Below are positions 51,501-63,513 of a stretch of 64,000 bases of DNA, piece after piece. Location of the stretch: assembly GCF_900963305.1 (NCBI RefSeq), contig NC_042514.1, positions 18,628,029-18,692,028 on the forward strand, read 5' to 3'. This stretch comes from Echeneis naucrates (taxonomy: Eukaryota > Chordata > Actinopteri > Carangiformes > Echeneidae). The position numbers and the translations under genes are program-made. The notes under the pieces are model-generated. The model was not told where the DNA came from. It ran no database searches and saw only the letters and a list, made by a program, of their open reading frames with translations. Positions within the stretch are counted from its first letter, which is position 1, and each line of letters starts with the position of its first letter.

Positions 51501-51617
51501 CTGCACAGGACACCATCTTCCCCTTGATGATGAAATGCCATCGTTAATACGAAAATTGAAGCAACTGAGAATGCAAGGCAGGAACCAAAAACATCTGTTT
51601 CCAGCTGACAGCAAACA

Positions 51618-51690
51618 TGTTCCCGCCCAGTTTCGAACTGGGGACCTTTCGCGCGTTAGGCGAATGTGATGACCACTACACTACGGAAAC
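51618..51690 (-). tRNA. tRNA-Val (AAC)
   Basis: Copy of 36,995. Confidence 0.88.
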
Positions 51691-51863
51691 CTGCACTGGT
51701 CACTCCCTTCCCCTTGACGATGAAATGCCATCGTTACTTCGAATATTGCTGACAATGCAAGGGAAGAACCAAAAACATCGCTAAAGGCAATTCTTTAATC
51801 GAATTAAGAGGTATGCATTAACTGGAAAAAAGACGCTGATTTATTTCCAGCTGACAGCAAAGA

Positions 51864-51936
51864 TGTTTCTGCCCAGTTTCGAACTGGGGACCTTGCGCGT
51901 GTGAGGCGAATGTGATGACCACTACACTACAGAAAC
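51864..51936 (-). tRNA. tRNA-Val (CAC)
   Basis: Copy of 37,241 with the normal D arm. Confidence 0.82.
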
Positions 51937-52053
51937 CTGCACAGGTCAGCCCCTTCCCCTTGATGATGAAATGCCATCGTTAATACGAAAATTGAAGCAA
52001 CTGAGAATGCAAGGCAGGAACCAAAAACATCTGTTTCCAGCTGACAGCAAACA

Positions 52054-52126
52054 TGTTTCCGCCCAGTTTCGAACTGGGGACCTTTCGCGTGTTAGGCGAA
52101 CGTGATGACCACTACACTACGGAAAC
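52054..52126 (-). tRNA. tRNA-Val (AAC)
   Basis: Copy of 37,431, all stems perfect. Confidence 0.92.
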
Positions 52127-52187
52127 CCGCACAGGTCAGCTCCTTCCGCTTATCAAGAAATGCCATCATTACCACTGTTGCGATAGT

Positions 52188-52453
52188 CTCCCACGTGCTC
52201 TGAAAATAACAATCGAGAATCCTACATCCTGAAGCCTGGGCCAGAGTTGTCTACCTGTTTGAAAATGGCGCCATGACCCCAGGATCCACCCCTAGGGTAT
52301 GGTTTTGAGTTTGAACAGGAGGGCATTTGCCAAACGCCAGCGCCCTCAGCAGGGATCCCCAATGACGTCACACAGGTATTAAAGACGCTTCATGGCTCTT
52401 GATCTTCGCTTTTTCCAAGTGCCCCAGTTGTGGTAGAGAGCTGTCCCAGCTTT
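52188..52453. repeat. CRE/AATAAA module, variant
   Basis: TGACGTCA lies at 52,363-52,370, with TATTAAA downstream. Confidence 0.68.
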
Positions 52454-52916
52454 CGAGTAGCAGCAGCGGTGTCCCTGAAACCAGAACAATTGCAGTGGTA
52501 TCAGATGTCGGAAGAGGCCGTCCCACAAGTGTCTCTGGCTTTACATCCTAAACATCAGGTTAAAGAATTGGGTGGGATGGTAAAACTAGCATTAGCACAG
52601 GATGATTGGGTTATCACGGACATTCGCGGAGTACTTTATTCGGCTAGAGCCAACATATACTCAATTCAAGTAGAAGCCGTAGATAGCTCAGTTCTGGAGG
52701 AGGCCCAGGTCTCCCGGTTTCACGGTCTATCATTGACTCTCTACCAGAGTCCCTATGGGCGCAGGGCCCGACAGAAGTGCGACTGGTGCAATGTGAACCA
52801 TTAACTTTTGAGGTGAACACCTCTGATCCAGTGTGGATCAATCAGTACCCCCACAAGCCCCAAGCAGAGGAGGGCATCGCAGACACCATTCAGGGCCTCA
52901 TATCACAGGGCGTATG
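52454..52916 (+). mobile_element. Fossil retrovirus-like pol fragment
   Basis: Broken passenger copy. Confidence 0.62.
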
Positions 52917-52962
52917 ATCTCTGACCTCTCTGCCGTTGTTGAAAAAGAATAACTGAAAACAC

Positions 52963-53035
52963 AGTTTCTGCCCAGTTTCAAACTGGGGATCTTTCGCATG
53001 TTAGGCGAACGTGATGACCGATACACTACGGAAAG
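52963..53035 (-). tRNA. tRNA-Val (AAC), degenerate
   Basis: Copy of 38,339. Confidence 0.55.
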
Positions 53036-53207
53036 CTGCACTGGACACTCCCTTCCCCTTGACGATGAAATGCCATCGTTACTTCGAATATTGCTGACAA
53101 TGCAAGGGAAGAACCAAAAACATCGATAAAGGCAATTCTTTAATCGAATTAAGAGGTATGCATTAACTGGAAAAAAGACGCTGATTTATTTCCAATGACA
53201 GCAAAGA

Positions 53208-53280
53208 TGTTTCCGCCCAGTTTCAAACTGGGGACCTTTCGCGTGTTAGGCGAACGTGATGACCACTACACTACGGAAAC
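53208..53280 (-). tRNA. tRNA-Val (AAC)
   Basis: Copy of 38,584, with box B invariant C lost. Confidence 0.72.
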
Positions 53281-53500
53281 CTGAATGCAAGCTGCTCCGC
53301 CCCTTCCAATCTAATTTTTTCTGACGTGAACAGGTACTTTCATACAAGCTGCATTTGCTCTTCCAGTTGCATCACCGAAATTTGGTCTTCCTAAGAATAG
53401 ATGCAGATACTGGCAGGTATACTCACGAGAAGTCTTGAAGTGAAGCATCAGCTGACCTCTGACCTCTCTGCCTTTGTTGAAAAAGAATTACAGAAAATAC

Positions 53501-53573
53501 TGTTCCTGCCCAGTTTCGAACTGGGGACCTTTCGCGTGTGAGGCGAACGTGATGACCACTACACTACAGAAAC
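53501..53573 (-). tRNA. tRNA-Val (CAC)
   Basis: Copy of 38,877, near-perfect stems. Confidence 0.92.
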
Positions 53574-53634
53574 CTGTACAGGGCACTCTCTTCCCCTTGA
53601 TGATGAAATGCCACCGTTACTACTGTTGCGATCG

Positions 53635-54529
53635 CCTCCCACGTGCTCTGAAAAGAACAATAGAGTGGCCTACATCCTGAAGCCTGGGCCAGAGTTGTCT
53701 GCCTGTTTGGAAATGGCGCCATGACCCCAGGATCCACCCCTAGGGTGTGGTTCTGAGTTTGAAGAGGAGGGCATTTGCTAGACGCCAGCGCCCTCAGCAG
53801 GGATCCCCGATGACGTCACACAGGTAATAAAGACGCTCCATGGCTCTTGATCTTCGCTTTTTCCCAGTGCCCCGGTTGTGGGAGAGAGCTGTCCCAGCTT
53901 TTGTCTGGACCTCTCCAATGATATTCTAATTGCTTCAGACAATGGATCAGCCTCCATACTTCTCCTTTTGGATCTTAGTGCTGCTTTCGACACCATAGAT
54001 CACAATATTTTACTAGAGACTGGAACATGAAATTGGGATTAAAGGAACTGCAATAAGGTGGTTCAAATCCTATTTATCAGATAGACATCAGTTTGTTCAT
54101 GTTCACAACAGCTCCTCCTCATGCACTGCAGTAAGTTATGGAGTCCCACAGGTTTGGGTACTTGGACCAATCGTCTTTACGCTTCATCTAGGCACCAAAT
54201 GCCATCTTTACTACCGCAATTACACAATGAATTGACCAAACAAACAGCTGAAGCCAACATTTTCTATTCTAATTCAGAGGTAGCACTTACCAAATACACA
54301 GGTCATACTCGCTCCACGGCTCTCGATCTTCGCTGTTTCCCAGTGCCCCGGTTGTGGGAGAGAGCTGTTCCAGCTTTCGTCTGGACCTCTGATTGTTGCA
54401 TCACCGAAATTTGCTCTTCCTACGAATAGACGCAGATACTGGCAGGTCTACTCACGAGAAGTCTTGAAGTGAAGCATCAGCTGATCTCTGAGCTCTCCGC
54501 CGTTGTTGAAATAGAATAACTGAAAACAC
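53635..54529 (+). mobile_element. Mosaic block: CRE module, L2 RT fragment, module-tail copy
   Basis: CRE at 53,811-53,818. Copy of 39,011. Confidence 0.74.
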
Positions 54530-54602
54530 AGTTTCTGCCCAGTTTCGAACTGGGGACCTTTCGCGTGTGAGGCGAACGTGATGACCACTACACTACAGAA
54601 AC
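54530..54602 (-). tRNA. tRNA-Val (CAC)
   Basis: All stems perfect, discriminator U. Confidence 0.9.
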
Positions 54603-54775
54603 CCGCACAGGACACCCTCTTCCCCTTGACGATGAAATGCCATCGTTACTTCGAATATTGCTGACAATGCAAGGGAAGAACCAAAAACATCGCTAAAGGC
54701 AATTCTTTAATCGAATTAAGAGGTATGCATTAACTGGAAAAAAGACGCTGATTTATTTCCAGCTGACAGCAAAGA

Positions 54776-54848
54776 TGTTTCCGCCCAGTTTCGAATTGGG
54801 GACCTTTCGCGTGTGAGGCGAACGTGATGACCACTACACTACAGAAAC
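54776..54848 (-). tRNA. tRNA-Val (CAC)
   Basis: One T-stem mismatch, as at 40,152. Confidence 0.8.
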
Positions 54849-55060
54849 CTGTACAGGACACCCTCTTCCCCTTGATGATGAAATGCCACCGTTACTACTG
54901 TTGTGATGGCCCTTGTTGGCCATCGTTAATACGAAAATTGAAGCAATTGAGAATGCAAGGCAAGAACCAAAAACATCGCGAAAGCCAATTCTCTAATTGA
55001 ATTAAGAGGTATGCAGTAACTAAAAAGAAATGCTGCTCTGTTTCCAGCTGACAGCAAACG

Positions 55061-55094
55061 TGTTTCCGCCCAGTTTCAAACTGGGGACCTTTCA
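55061..55094 (-). pseudogene. tRNA-Val 3' half fused to LINE
   Basis: Copy of 40,437. Confidence 0.82.
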
Positions 55095-55443
55095 CCACAG
55101 AGAAATGCTATCTAATCATAATCAGTCTGGATGGCATTACGTTGGCTTCCAGCTCCACTGTTAGAAACCTTGGTGGAACCTTTGACCAGGACATGTCCTT
55201 TGTCCCTCACATAAAAGAAGTCAGTAGGGCAGCTTTGTTCCACCTGAGAAACATCAGGAAAATCAGAGACATCCTCTCTCAGGATGATGCAGAAAAACTC
55301 GTCCATGCATTTGTAACTTTCAGTCTGGACTACTGTAACTCGTTACTATCTAGATGTCCAAACAAATCTCTGAAAGGCCTCTAGACCTGCTCTTCATGTA
55401 AAGTACCTTTATGTCACGTTGTTATGATTTGGCGCAATACAAA
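55095..55443 (+). mobile_element. L2-type LINE fragment plus tail
   Basis: Copy of 40,471. Confidence 0.8.
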
Positions 55444-55599
55444 GACCTGCCCCTCATGTAATTTTACTACGAAAATTGAAGCAGCTGAGAATGCAAGGCA
55501 AGAACCAAAAACATCGCTAAAGCCAATTTTTCTAATTGAATTAAGAGGTATGCCTTAACTAAAAAGAGATGCTGATTTATTTCCAATTGACAGCAAACA

Positions 55600-55672
55600 T
55601 GTTTCCCCCCAGTTTCGAACTGGGGACTTTTCGCGTGTTAGGCGAACGTGATGACCACTACACTACGGAAAC
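55600..55672 (-). tRNA. tRNA-Val (AAC)
   Basis: Last acceptor pair G-G, other stems fine. Confidence 0.82.
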
Positions 55673-55825
55673 CTGCACACGTCACCGCCTTCCCCTTGAC
55701 AATGAAATGCCAGCGTTACTACAGCAATTACACAAACAAACAGCTGAAGCCAATTCTCTAATCAAAATCAGAGGTAGCAGTAACCAAACACACAGGTCCG
55801 GCTTGTGTCGAGCCAACAGCAAACC

Positions 55826-55898
55826 TGTTTCTGCCCAGGTTCGAACTGGGGATCTTTCGCGTGTAAGGCGAACGTGATGACCACTACACTACAGAAAC
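55826..55898 (-). tRNA. tRNA-Val (TAC)
   Basis: All stems perfect. Confidence 0.9.
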
Positions 55899-56250
55899 CT
55901 GAGCACAAGCTGCTCTGCCCCTTCTGTCAGGTTTAAGCCACCTAGAACATGATGAAACACAGGGAAGAAAGACAAAGGACAACAGCGCTCATTTTTACTT
56001 GCAAGGAGAACAGACAGAGATATGTTCAGTTACATTCTCTAACTATTCTGACGTATCTCTTCCGTTCTCCCCTCTTTATTTCCTTAGGGTGGTCCCTAGT
56101 TAGTATGATCTCAAGTCCTGTAAGAAAAACACAAGTTTCTGCATTCCTGCAGGGTTAGTAAAAGTACAAAAGATACTCATGAGAAGTCTTGAAGTAAAGT
56201 ATCAGCTGATCTGTGACCTCTCTACCTTTGTTAAGAAACACAGAAAGTTC
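55899..56250. repeat. Array spacer type X
   Basis: As at 41,275. Confidence 0.7.
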
Positions 56251-56323
56251 TGTTTCTGCCTAGTTTCGAACTGTGGACCTTTCGCGTGATAGGCTAACGT
56301 GATGACCACTACACTACAGAAAC
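56251..56323 (-). tRNA. Valine-body tRNA with ATC anticodon
   Basis: Copy of 41,627. Confidence 0.65.
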
Positions 56324-56493
56324 CTGCACAAGCAGCCCCTTCCCCTTGATGATGAAATGCCATTGTTACTACGAAAATTTAAGCAACTGAGAATGCAGGG
56401 CAAGAACCAAAAACATCGCGAAAGCCAATTCTCTAATTGAATTAAGAGGTATGCAGTAACTAAAAAGAAATGCTGCTCTGTTTCCAGCAAACA

Positions 56494-56566
56494 TGTTTCC
56501 GCCCAGTTTCGAACTGGGGACCTTTCGCGTGTTAGGCGAACGTGATGACCACTACACTACGGAAAC
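56494..56566 (-). tRNA. tRNA-Val (AAC)
   Basis: All stems fully paired. Confidence 0.92.
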
Positions 56567-56625
56567 CCGCACAGGTCACCTCCTTCCGCTTATCAAGAAT
56601 GCCATCATTACCACTGTTGCGATCG

Positions 56626-56836
56626 CCTCCCACGTGCTCTGAAAAGAACAATCGAGAATCCTACATCCTGAAGCCTGGGCCAGAGTTGTCTGCCTGTTTG
56701 AAAATGACGCCATGACCCCAGGATCCACCCCTAGGGTATGGTTTTGAGTTTGAACAGTAGGGCATTTGCCAAACGCCAGTGCCCTCAGCAGGGATCCCCG
56801 ATGACGTCACACAGGTAATAAAGACGCTTCATGCGA
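56626..56836. repeat. CRE/AATAAA module, truncated
   Basis: TGACGTCA lies at 56,802-56,809. Confidence 0.66.
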
Positions 56837-56947
56837 CAATGCAAGGCAAGAACCAAAAACATCACTAAAGCCAATTTTTCTAATTGAATTAAGAGGTATG
56901 CCTTAACTAAAAAGAGATGCTGATTTATTTCCAATTGACAGCAAACA

Positions 56948-57020
56948 TGTTTCCGCCCAGTTTCGAACTGGGGACTTTTCGCGTGTTAGGCGAACGTGAT
57001 GACCACTACACTACAGAAAC
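56948..57020 (-). tRNA. tRNA-Val (AAC)
   Basis: One U-G in the acceptor. Confidence 0.9.
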
Positions 57021-57173
57021 CTGCACAGGTCACTGCCTTCCCCTTGACAATGAAATGCCAGCGTTACTACAGCAATTACACAAACAAACAGCTGAAGCCA
57101 ATTCTCTAATCAAAATCAGAGGTAGCAGTAACCAAACACACAGGTCCGGCTTGTGTAGAGCCGACAGCAAACC

Positions 57174-57246
57174 TATTTCTGCCAAGGTTCGAACTGGGGA
57201 TCTTTCGCGTGTAAGGCGAATGTGATGACCACTACACTACAGAAAC
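57174..57246 (-). tRNA. tRNA-Val (TAC)
   Basis: Terminal G-U in the acceptor and one T-stem mismatch. Confidence 0.75.
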
Positions 57247-57598
57247 CTGAGCACAAGCTGCTCTGCCCCTTCTGTCAGGTTTAAGCCACCTAGAACATGA
57301 TGAAACACAGGGAAGAAAGACAAAGGACAACAGCGCTCATTTTTACTTGCAAGGAGAACAGACAGAGATATGTTCAGTTACATTCTCTAACTGCTCTGAC
57401 GTATCTCTTCCGTTCTCCCCTCTTTATTTCCTTAGGGTGGTCCCTAGTTAGTATGATCTCAAGTCCTGTAAGAAAAACACAAGTTTCTGCATTCCTGCAG
57501 GGTTAGTAAAAGTACAAAAGATACTCATGAGAAGTCTTGAAGTAAAGTATCAGCTGATCTCTGACCTCTCTACCTTTGTTAAGAAACACAGAAAGTTC
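57247..57598. repeat. Array spacer type X
   Basis: As at 42,623. Confidence 0.7.
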
Positions 57599-57671
57599 TG
57601 TTTCTGCCTAGTTTCAAACTGTGGACCTTTCGCGTGATAGGCTAACGTGATGGCCACTACACTACAGAAAC
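57599..57671 (-). tRNA. Valine-body tRNA with ATC anticodon
   Basis: Copy of 42,975, with T loop TTTGAAA. Confidence 0.55.
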
Positions 57672-57848
57672 CTGCACAAGCAGCCCCTTCCCCTTGATGA
57701 TGAAATGCCATCGTTACTACGAAAATTTAAGCAACTGAGAATGCAGGGCAAGAACCAAAAACATCGCGAAAGCCAATTCTCTAATTGAATTAAGAGGTAT
57801 GCAGTAACTAAAAAGAGATGCTGATTTATTTCCAGCTGACAGCAAACA

Positions 57849-57921
57849 TGTTTCCGCCCAGTTTCGAACTGGGGACCTTTCGCGTGTTAGGCGAACGTGA
57901 TGACCACTACACTATGGAAAC
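57849..57921 (-). tRNA. tRNA-Val (AAC)
   Basis: One mismatch at the last acceptor pair. Confidence 0.85.
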
Positions 57922-57982
57922 CCGCACAGGTCACCTCCTTCCGCTTATCAAGAAATGCCATCATTACCACTGTTGCGATCGG

Positions 57983-58870
57983 CTCCCACGTGCTCTGAAA
58001 AGAACAATCGAGAATCCTACATCCTGAAGCCTGGGCCAGAGTTGTCTGCCTGTTTGAAAATGACGCCATGACCCCAGGATCCACCCCTAGGGTATGGTTT
58101 TGAGTTTGAACAGGAGGGCATTTGCCAAACGCCAGCGCCCTCAGCAGGGATCCCCGATGACGTCACACAGGTAATAAAGACGCTTCATGGCTCTTGATCT
58201 TCGCTTTTTCCCAGTGCCCCGGGACAGCTGTCCCAGCTTTTCTCTGGACCTCTCCAATGATATTCTAATTGCTTCAGACAATGGATCAGCCTCCATACTT
58301 CTCCTTTCGGATCTTAGTGCTGCTTTCGACACCATAGATCACAATATTTTACTACAGAGACTGGAACATGAAATTAGGATTAAAGGAACTGCACTCAGGT
58401 GGTTCAAATCCTATTTATCAGATAGACATCAGTTTGTTCATGTTCACAACAGCTCCTCCTCATGCACTGCAGTCAGTTATGGAGTCCCACAGGTTTGGGT
58501 ACTTGGACCAATCGTCTTTACGCTTCATCTAGGCACCAAATGCCATCTTTACTACCGCAATTACACAATGAATTGACCAAACAAACAGTTGAAGCCAACA
58601 TTTTCTATTCTAATTCAGAGGTAGCACTTACCAAATACACAGGTCATACTCGCTCCACGGCTCTCGATCTTCGCTGTTTCCCAGTGCCCCGGTTGTGGGA
58701 GAGAGCTGTTCCAGCTTTCGTCTGGACCTCTGATTGTTGCATCACCGAAATTTGCTCTTCCTACGAATAGACGCAGATACTGGCAGGTCTACTCACGAGA
58801 AGTCTTGAAGTGAAGCATCAGCTGATCTCTGACCTCTCTGCCGTTGTTGAAAAAGAATAACTGAAAACAC
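57983..58870 (+). mobile_element. Mosaic block: CRE module, L2 RT fragment, module-tail copy
   Basis: CRE at 58,158-58,165. Copy of 43,358 with the LINE frame open over 58,187-58,576. Confidence 0.75.
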
Positions 58871-58943
58871 AGTTTCTGCCCAGTTTCGAACAGGGGACCT
58901 TTCGCGTGTGAGGCGAATGTGATGACCACTACACTACAGAAAC
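58871..58943 (-). tRNA. tRNA-Val (CAC)
   Basis: One T-stem mismatch and one change beside the anticodon stem, discriminator U. Confidence 0.8.
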
Positions 58944-59060
58944 CTGCACAGGACACCCTCTTCCCCTTGATGATGAAATGCCATCGTTAATACGAAAATT
59001 GAAGCAACTGAGAATGCAAGGCAGGAACCAAAAACATCTGTTTCCAGCTGACAGCAAACA

Positions 59061-59133
59061 TGTTTCCGCCCAGTTTCGAACTGGGGACCTTTCGCGAGTT
59101 AGGCGAACGTGATGACCACTACACTACGGAAAC
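59061..59133 (-). tRNA. tRNA-Val (AAC)
   Basis: Loop CTAACTC, stems perfect. Confidence 0.85.
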
Positions 59134-59193
59134 CCGCACAGGTCACCTTCTTCCGCTTATCAAGAAATGCCATCATTACCACTGTTGCGATAG

Positions 59194-59459
59194 CCTCCCA
59201 CGTGCTCTGAAAATAACAATCGAGAATCCTACATCCTGAATCCTGGGCCAGAGTTGTCTACCTGTTTGAAAATGGCGCCATGACCCCAGGATCCACCCCT
59301 AGGGTATGGTTTTGAGTTTGAACAGGAGGGCATTTGCCAAACGCCAGCGCCCTCAGCAGGGATCCCCGATGACGTCACACAGGTAATAAAGACGCTTCAT
59401 GGCTCTTGATCTTCGCTTTTTCCCAGTGCCCCAGTTGTGGTAGAGAGCTGTCCCAGCTT
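59194..59459. repeat. CRE/AATAAA module
   Basis: TGACGTCA lies at 59,370-59,377. Confidence 0.7.
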
Positions 59460-59923
59460 TCGAGTAGCAGCAGCGGTGTCCCTGACACCAGAACAATTGC
59501 AGTGGTATCAGATGTCGGAAGAGGCCGTCCCACAAGTGTCTCTGGCTTTACATCCTAAACATCAGGCTAAAGAATTGGGTGGGATGGTAAAACTAGCATT
59601 AGCACAGGATGATTGGGTTATCACGGACATTCGCGGAGTACTTTATTCGGCTAGAGCCAACATATACTCAATTCAAGTAGAAGCCGTAGATAGCTCAGTT
59701 CTGGAGGAGGCCCAGGTCTCCCGGTTTCACGGTCTATCATTGACTCTCTACCAGAGTCCCTCTGGGCGCAGGGCCCGACAGAAGTGCGACTGGTGCAATG
59801 TGAACCATTAACTTTTGAGGTGAACACCTCTGATCCAGTGTGGATCAATCAGTACCCCCACAAGCCCCAAGCAGAGGAGGGCATCGCAGACACCATTCAG
59901 GGCCTCATATCACAGGGCGTATG
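59460..59923 (+). mobile_element. Fossil retrovirus-like pol fragment
   Basis: Broken passenger copy of 44,835. Confidence 0.62.
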
Positions 59924-59969
59924 ATCTCTGACCTCTCTGCCGTTGTTGAAAAAGAATAACTGAAAACAC

Positions 59970-60042
59970 AGTTTCTGCCCAGTTTCAAACTGGGGATCTT
60001 TCGCCTGTAATGCAAACGTGATGACCGATACACTACGGAAAG
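59970..60042 (-). pseudogene. tRNA-Val-like (TAC), degenerate
   Basis: Copy of 45,345. Confidence 0.65.
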
Positions 60043-60215
60043 CTGCACTGTTCACTCCCTTCCCCTTGACGATGAAATGCCATCGTTTCTTCGAATATTG
60101 CTGACAATGCAAGGGAAGAACCAAAAACATCGCTAAAGGCAATTCTTTAATCGAATTAAGAGGTAAGCATTAACTGGAAAAAAGATGCTGATTTATTTCC
60201 AGCTGACAGCAAAGA

Positions 60216-60288
60216 TGTTTCCGCCCAGTTTCGAACTGGGGACCTTTCGCGTGTGAGGCAAACTTGATGACCACAACACTACAGAAAC
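60216..60288 (-). tRNA. tRNA-Val (CAC), degenerate
   Basis: Copy of 45,591. Confidence 0.6.
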
Positions 60289-60509
60289 CGGAATGCAAGC
60301 TGCTCCGCCCCTTCCAATCTAATGATTTCTGACGTGAACAGGTACTTTCATAAAAGCTGCATTTGCTCTTCCAGTTGCATCACCGAAATTTGGTCTTCCG
60401 AAGAATAGATGCAGATACTGGCAGGTATACTGACGAGAAGTCTTGAAGTGAAGCATCAGCTGACCACTGACCTCTCTGCATTCGTTGAAAAAAAAAAAAA
60501 ATTAAGTTG

Positions 60510-60582
60510 TGTTTCTGCCCAGTTTCGAAATGGGGACCTTTCGCGTATGAGGTAAACGTGACGACCACTACACTACAGAAAC
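60510..60582 (-). tRNA. Valine-body tRNA with CAT (Met) anticodon
   Basis: Identical body to 45,886. Confidence 0.7.
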
Positions 60583-60717
60583 CTGCCCCGGGCACGCCCT
60601 TCCCATTGACGATGAAATGCCATCGTTACTTCAAATATTGAAGTCGCTGAGAATGCAAGCAACGCATCAAAAACATCGCGAAAGCAAATGCTCTAATCGA
60701 ATTAAGAGGTATGCCTT

Positions 60718-60903
60718 CACTTCGCTACTTGGACCAATCCTCTTTACTGTACTACTACTGTACTACTGGGCTACTGTAACTCGTTACTATCTAGATGTCC
60801 AAACAAATCTCTGAAAGGCCTCTAGACCTGCTCTTCATGTAAAGTACCTTTACTTTTTGGTACAGTGATGTAAAGGATGTAAAGTACCTTTACATGAAGA
60901 GCA
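60718..60903 (+). mobile_element. L2 LINE fragments with inverted tail
   Basis: Inverted-repeat arms span 60,830-60,902. Confidence 0.72.
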
Positions 60904-60960
60904 TCAGCTGACCACTGACCTCTCTGCATTTGTTGAAAAAAAAAAAAAAAAATTAAGTTG

Positions 60961-61033
60961 TGTTTCTGCCCAGTTTCGATATGGGGACCTTTCGCGTGTG
61001 AGGCGAACGTGATGACCACTACGCTACAGAAAC
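60961..61033 (-). tRNA. tRNA-Val (CAC)
   Basis: Acceptor perfect. The T arm has loop ATCGAAA and one stem mismatch, and box A reads TAGCGTAGTGG. This gene is absent from the first 14.6-kb copy. Confidence 0.7.
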
Positions 61034-61093
61034 CTGTACAGGAGACCCTCTTCCCCTTGATGATGAAATGCCATCGTTACTACTGTTGTGATG

Positions 61094-61198
61094 GCCTCCC
61101 ACGTGCTCTGAAAAGAACAATAGAGAGGCCTACATCCTGAAGCCTGGGCCAGAGTTGTCTGCCTGTTTGGAAATGGCGCCATGACCCCAGGATCCACC
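61094..61198. repeat. CRE module, first part only
   Basis: Ends at the Harbinger junction. Confidence 0.6.
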
Positions 61199-61287
61199 AG
61201 TTTGAGAGAGAGCAAGAAAGACCTTACAAGGTTGTATGAGCAACACCGACGGCTGTCCAGGTGGAAGGAAGCAAGACTTGGTATCAC

Positions 61288-61644
61288 CTAAATCACTGTA
61301 CCAAAAAGGTTCCGAAAGACAAAAAGGGCATTATAAAACTGAGAGAGAACGATGAGGAGAATGACTGTGTGGTGCAAACTAGTGACAAGCACTCTCTTGT
61401 TAATGTCACTAGGCTGCCAAGTGTCCAAGCTCTCCTTAACTGCACAGGCTTCTCTCGATGCCCTGTTTCCTCCTATTTTTCTCACTGGTGCCATGCATTT
61501 CCCGAAGTCCTCTGCCTCTTCCAGCAGCCACACTGTTTCAGTTGGGGCAAGGAGGAAATTATGCAGGATGCATGCTGCCATCGCAAGCGTGTCCACGTGC
61601 AGTTCCCAGGCAATTTTGGAAGTTCCACTTCGCCCGGAAGCGTT
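61288..61644 (-). pseudogene. Harbinger transposase, C-terminal fragment
   Basis: As at 7,414 and 46,368. Confidence 0.63.
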
Positions 61645-61933
61645 GTGCTATCTCAATCATGTCTTTCCTTTTGCCCCACCTAAACCCGAGAAGGTCTGAC
61701 TGAAATTCTTCTTTTTCTTTAATTATATAACATTATTGATTGTAATATCTTTACATTCTATGTGCAAAGTTCCAATGAGGTAATAGATCATTCTTGTGTC
61801 CGTGACACCAATGTTGTTTGTGTTTGTTTTGTATTTCGAAAAGCAACGTGAGCGTTGCTTTTGCAGAGGAGAGATCTTCTACAAAAGTGTCGGCATGTGC
61901 CTCTGTTGATCTGGCTCTGCCCACTGCATCAGT

Positions 61934-62275
61934 GTGACGGTCTGTTTCTCCCGCTCCAAGCCTATCTATAGCACAGACTGTTTCCGTAGCAGAGTCTGTA
62001 CTGGGGCCGACTACATCTGGCGAGAGATACAGGCCCCACAGGTCCTGGAGCCCAAGAGAGAGGTGGGGGCTTGCACCAGCCCAAGAAGGAGCCACAGACA
62101 ACAGCAGACCTCTGATTTGGAAGACCGTCTTTTATCAATTCTAGAAGAGCCAAATATGAAACCTGACAGTAAGCTCGATGAGTGTTATCACTTCTCACTG
62201 AGCCTCATCCCACAACTGGACCAAAACAGGAGGCGGCAGGCAATAATTGGCATTTTAACTTGCTGCATGACATAG
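61934..62275 (+). pseudogene. BESS-type accessory protein, C-terminal fragment
   Basis: Same 113-codon frame as the other three copies. Confidence 0.55.
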
Positions 62276-62512
62276 AGAGCAGCACCGCTTCAATGCAGCA
62301 GTCAAGAAAGCAACAAAACTGCACCTGACCTCAATATCCCTCACACCCCGCTCCTTCCGATGAAATGATTTCTGACATGCATCGGTGCTTTCATGAAAGC
62401 TGCGCTTGCCCTTATCGGTGCATAACCAAAAACCTGATCTCTAAACTGACAGATGTAGATATTGGCCAGTAAATGAAGGAGGAATCTGGAAATGAAACAT
62501 TACATGATCTCT

Positions 62513-62554
62513 GTTGCGTGTTAAGCAAACGTGATGACCACTACACTACGCAAT
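62513..62554 (-). pseudogene. tRNA-Val 5' half
   Basis: Copy of 47,593. Confidence 0.8.
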
Positions 62555-62748
62555 CCTGCAAGGGTTATGCAATTCCCCTTCTGAAGAAATACCATCATTA
62601 CTACGGAACGTCCAGAAAGCAAAAATGCAAGTGATGCAGCAAACACAGAGCTGAAGCCAATTCTCTACTCTAATGCAGAGGTAGTCCTTACCAAATACAC
62701 AGATTCTGCTCTCCTGCATTTCCCCATAATCAAAGGCAACAGCCAATC

Positions 62749-62821
62749 TGTTTCTGCCCAGGTTCAAAATGAGGCTCTTTCACGTGTTAGGCAAACGTGA
62801 TAACCACTACACTACGGAAAC
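62749..62821 (-). pseudogene. tRNA-Val (AAC) pseudogene
   Basis: Broken T arm, as at 8,875. Confidence 0.75.
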
Positions 62822-63023
62822 CTGCACAGGGTGTTCCTTTCTCCTTTGCGATGAAATGCCATCGTTACGACAGCAATTACAGAAGCTGAGGATGCAAGCA
62901 ATGGACCAAACAAACAGCTGAAGCTAATTCTCCAATCTAAATCAGAGATAGCTCTTACCAAATACACAGGTGTGGCTCTCCTGCATTTTTTTTTTTTTCA
63001 ATTTTTAGAGCCGACAGCAAATC

Positions 63024-63096
63024 TGTGCCTGCCCAGGTTCGAACTGGGGAGCTTTCACGTGTAAGGCGAACATGATGACCAATACACCACAGAAAC
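63024..63096 (-). pseudogene. tRNA-Val (TAC) pseudogene
   Basis: Copy of 48,103. Confidence 0.7.
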
Positions 63097-63513
63097 CTGA
63101 ACACAAGCGACTCCGCCCCTTCCAATCTAAACTGAACAGGTACTTTCATAAAAGCTGCTTTTGCTCTTATTGTTGCATCACTGAAATTTGGTCTTCCTAC
63201 AAATAGATGTAGATACTGGCAGGTATCCTCACGAGAAGTCTTGAATTGAAGAATCAGATGATCTCTGACATCGTTACTTTGAATATTGAAGTAGCTGAGA
63301 ATGCAAGCAAAGCACCAAAAACATCGCTAAAGCCAATTCTCGAATTGAATTAAGAGGTATGCATTAACTAAAAACAGACGCTGCATTACTACAGCAATTA
63401 CACAAAGAAAACAGCTGACGCAAATTCTCTAATCTAAATCAGAGGTGGCACTTACCAAATACACAGGTCCAGCTTGTCTGCATTTTTCCCATATTTAGAG
63501 CCGACAGCAAATC
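63097..63513. repeat. Array spacer type W
   Basis: Two joined spacer pieces without a tRNA. Confidence 0.6.

Larger units (their letters stand above)
61199..62345. mobile_element. Harbinger (PIF) DNA transposon remnant
   Basis: Fourth copy, with the full left edge as at 7,325. Confidence 0.65.
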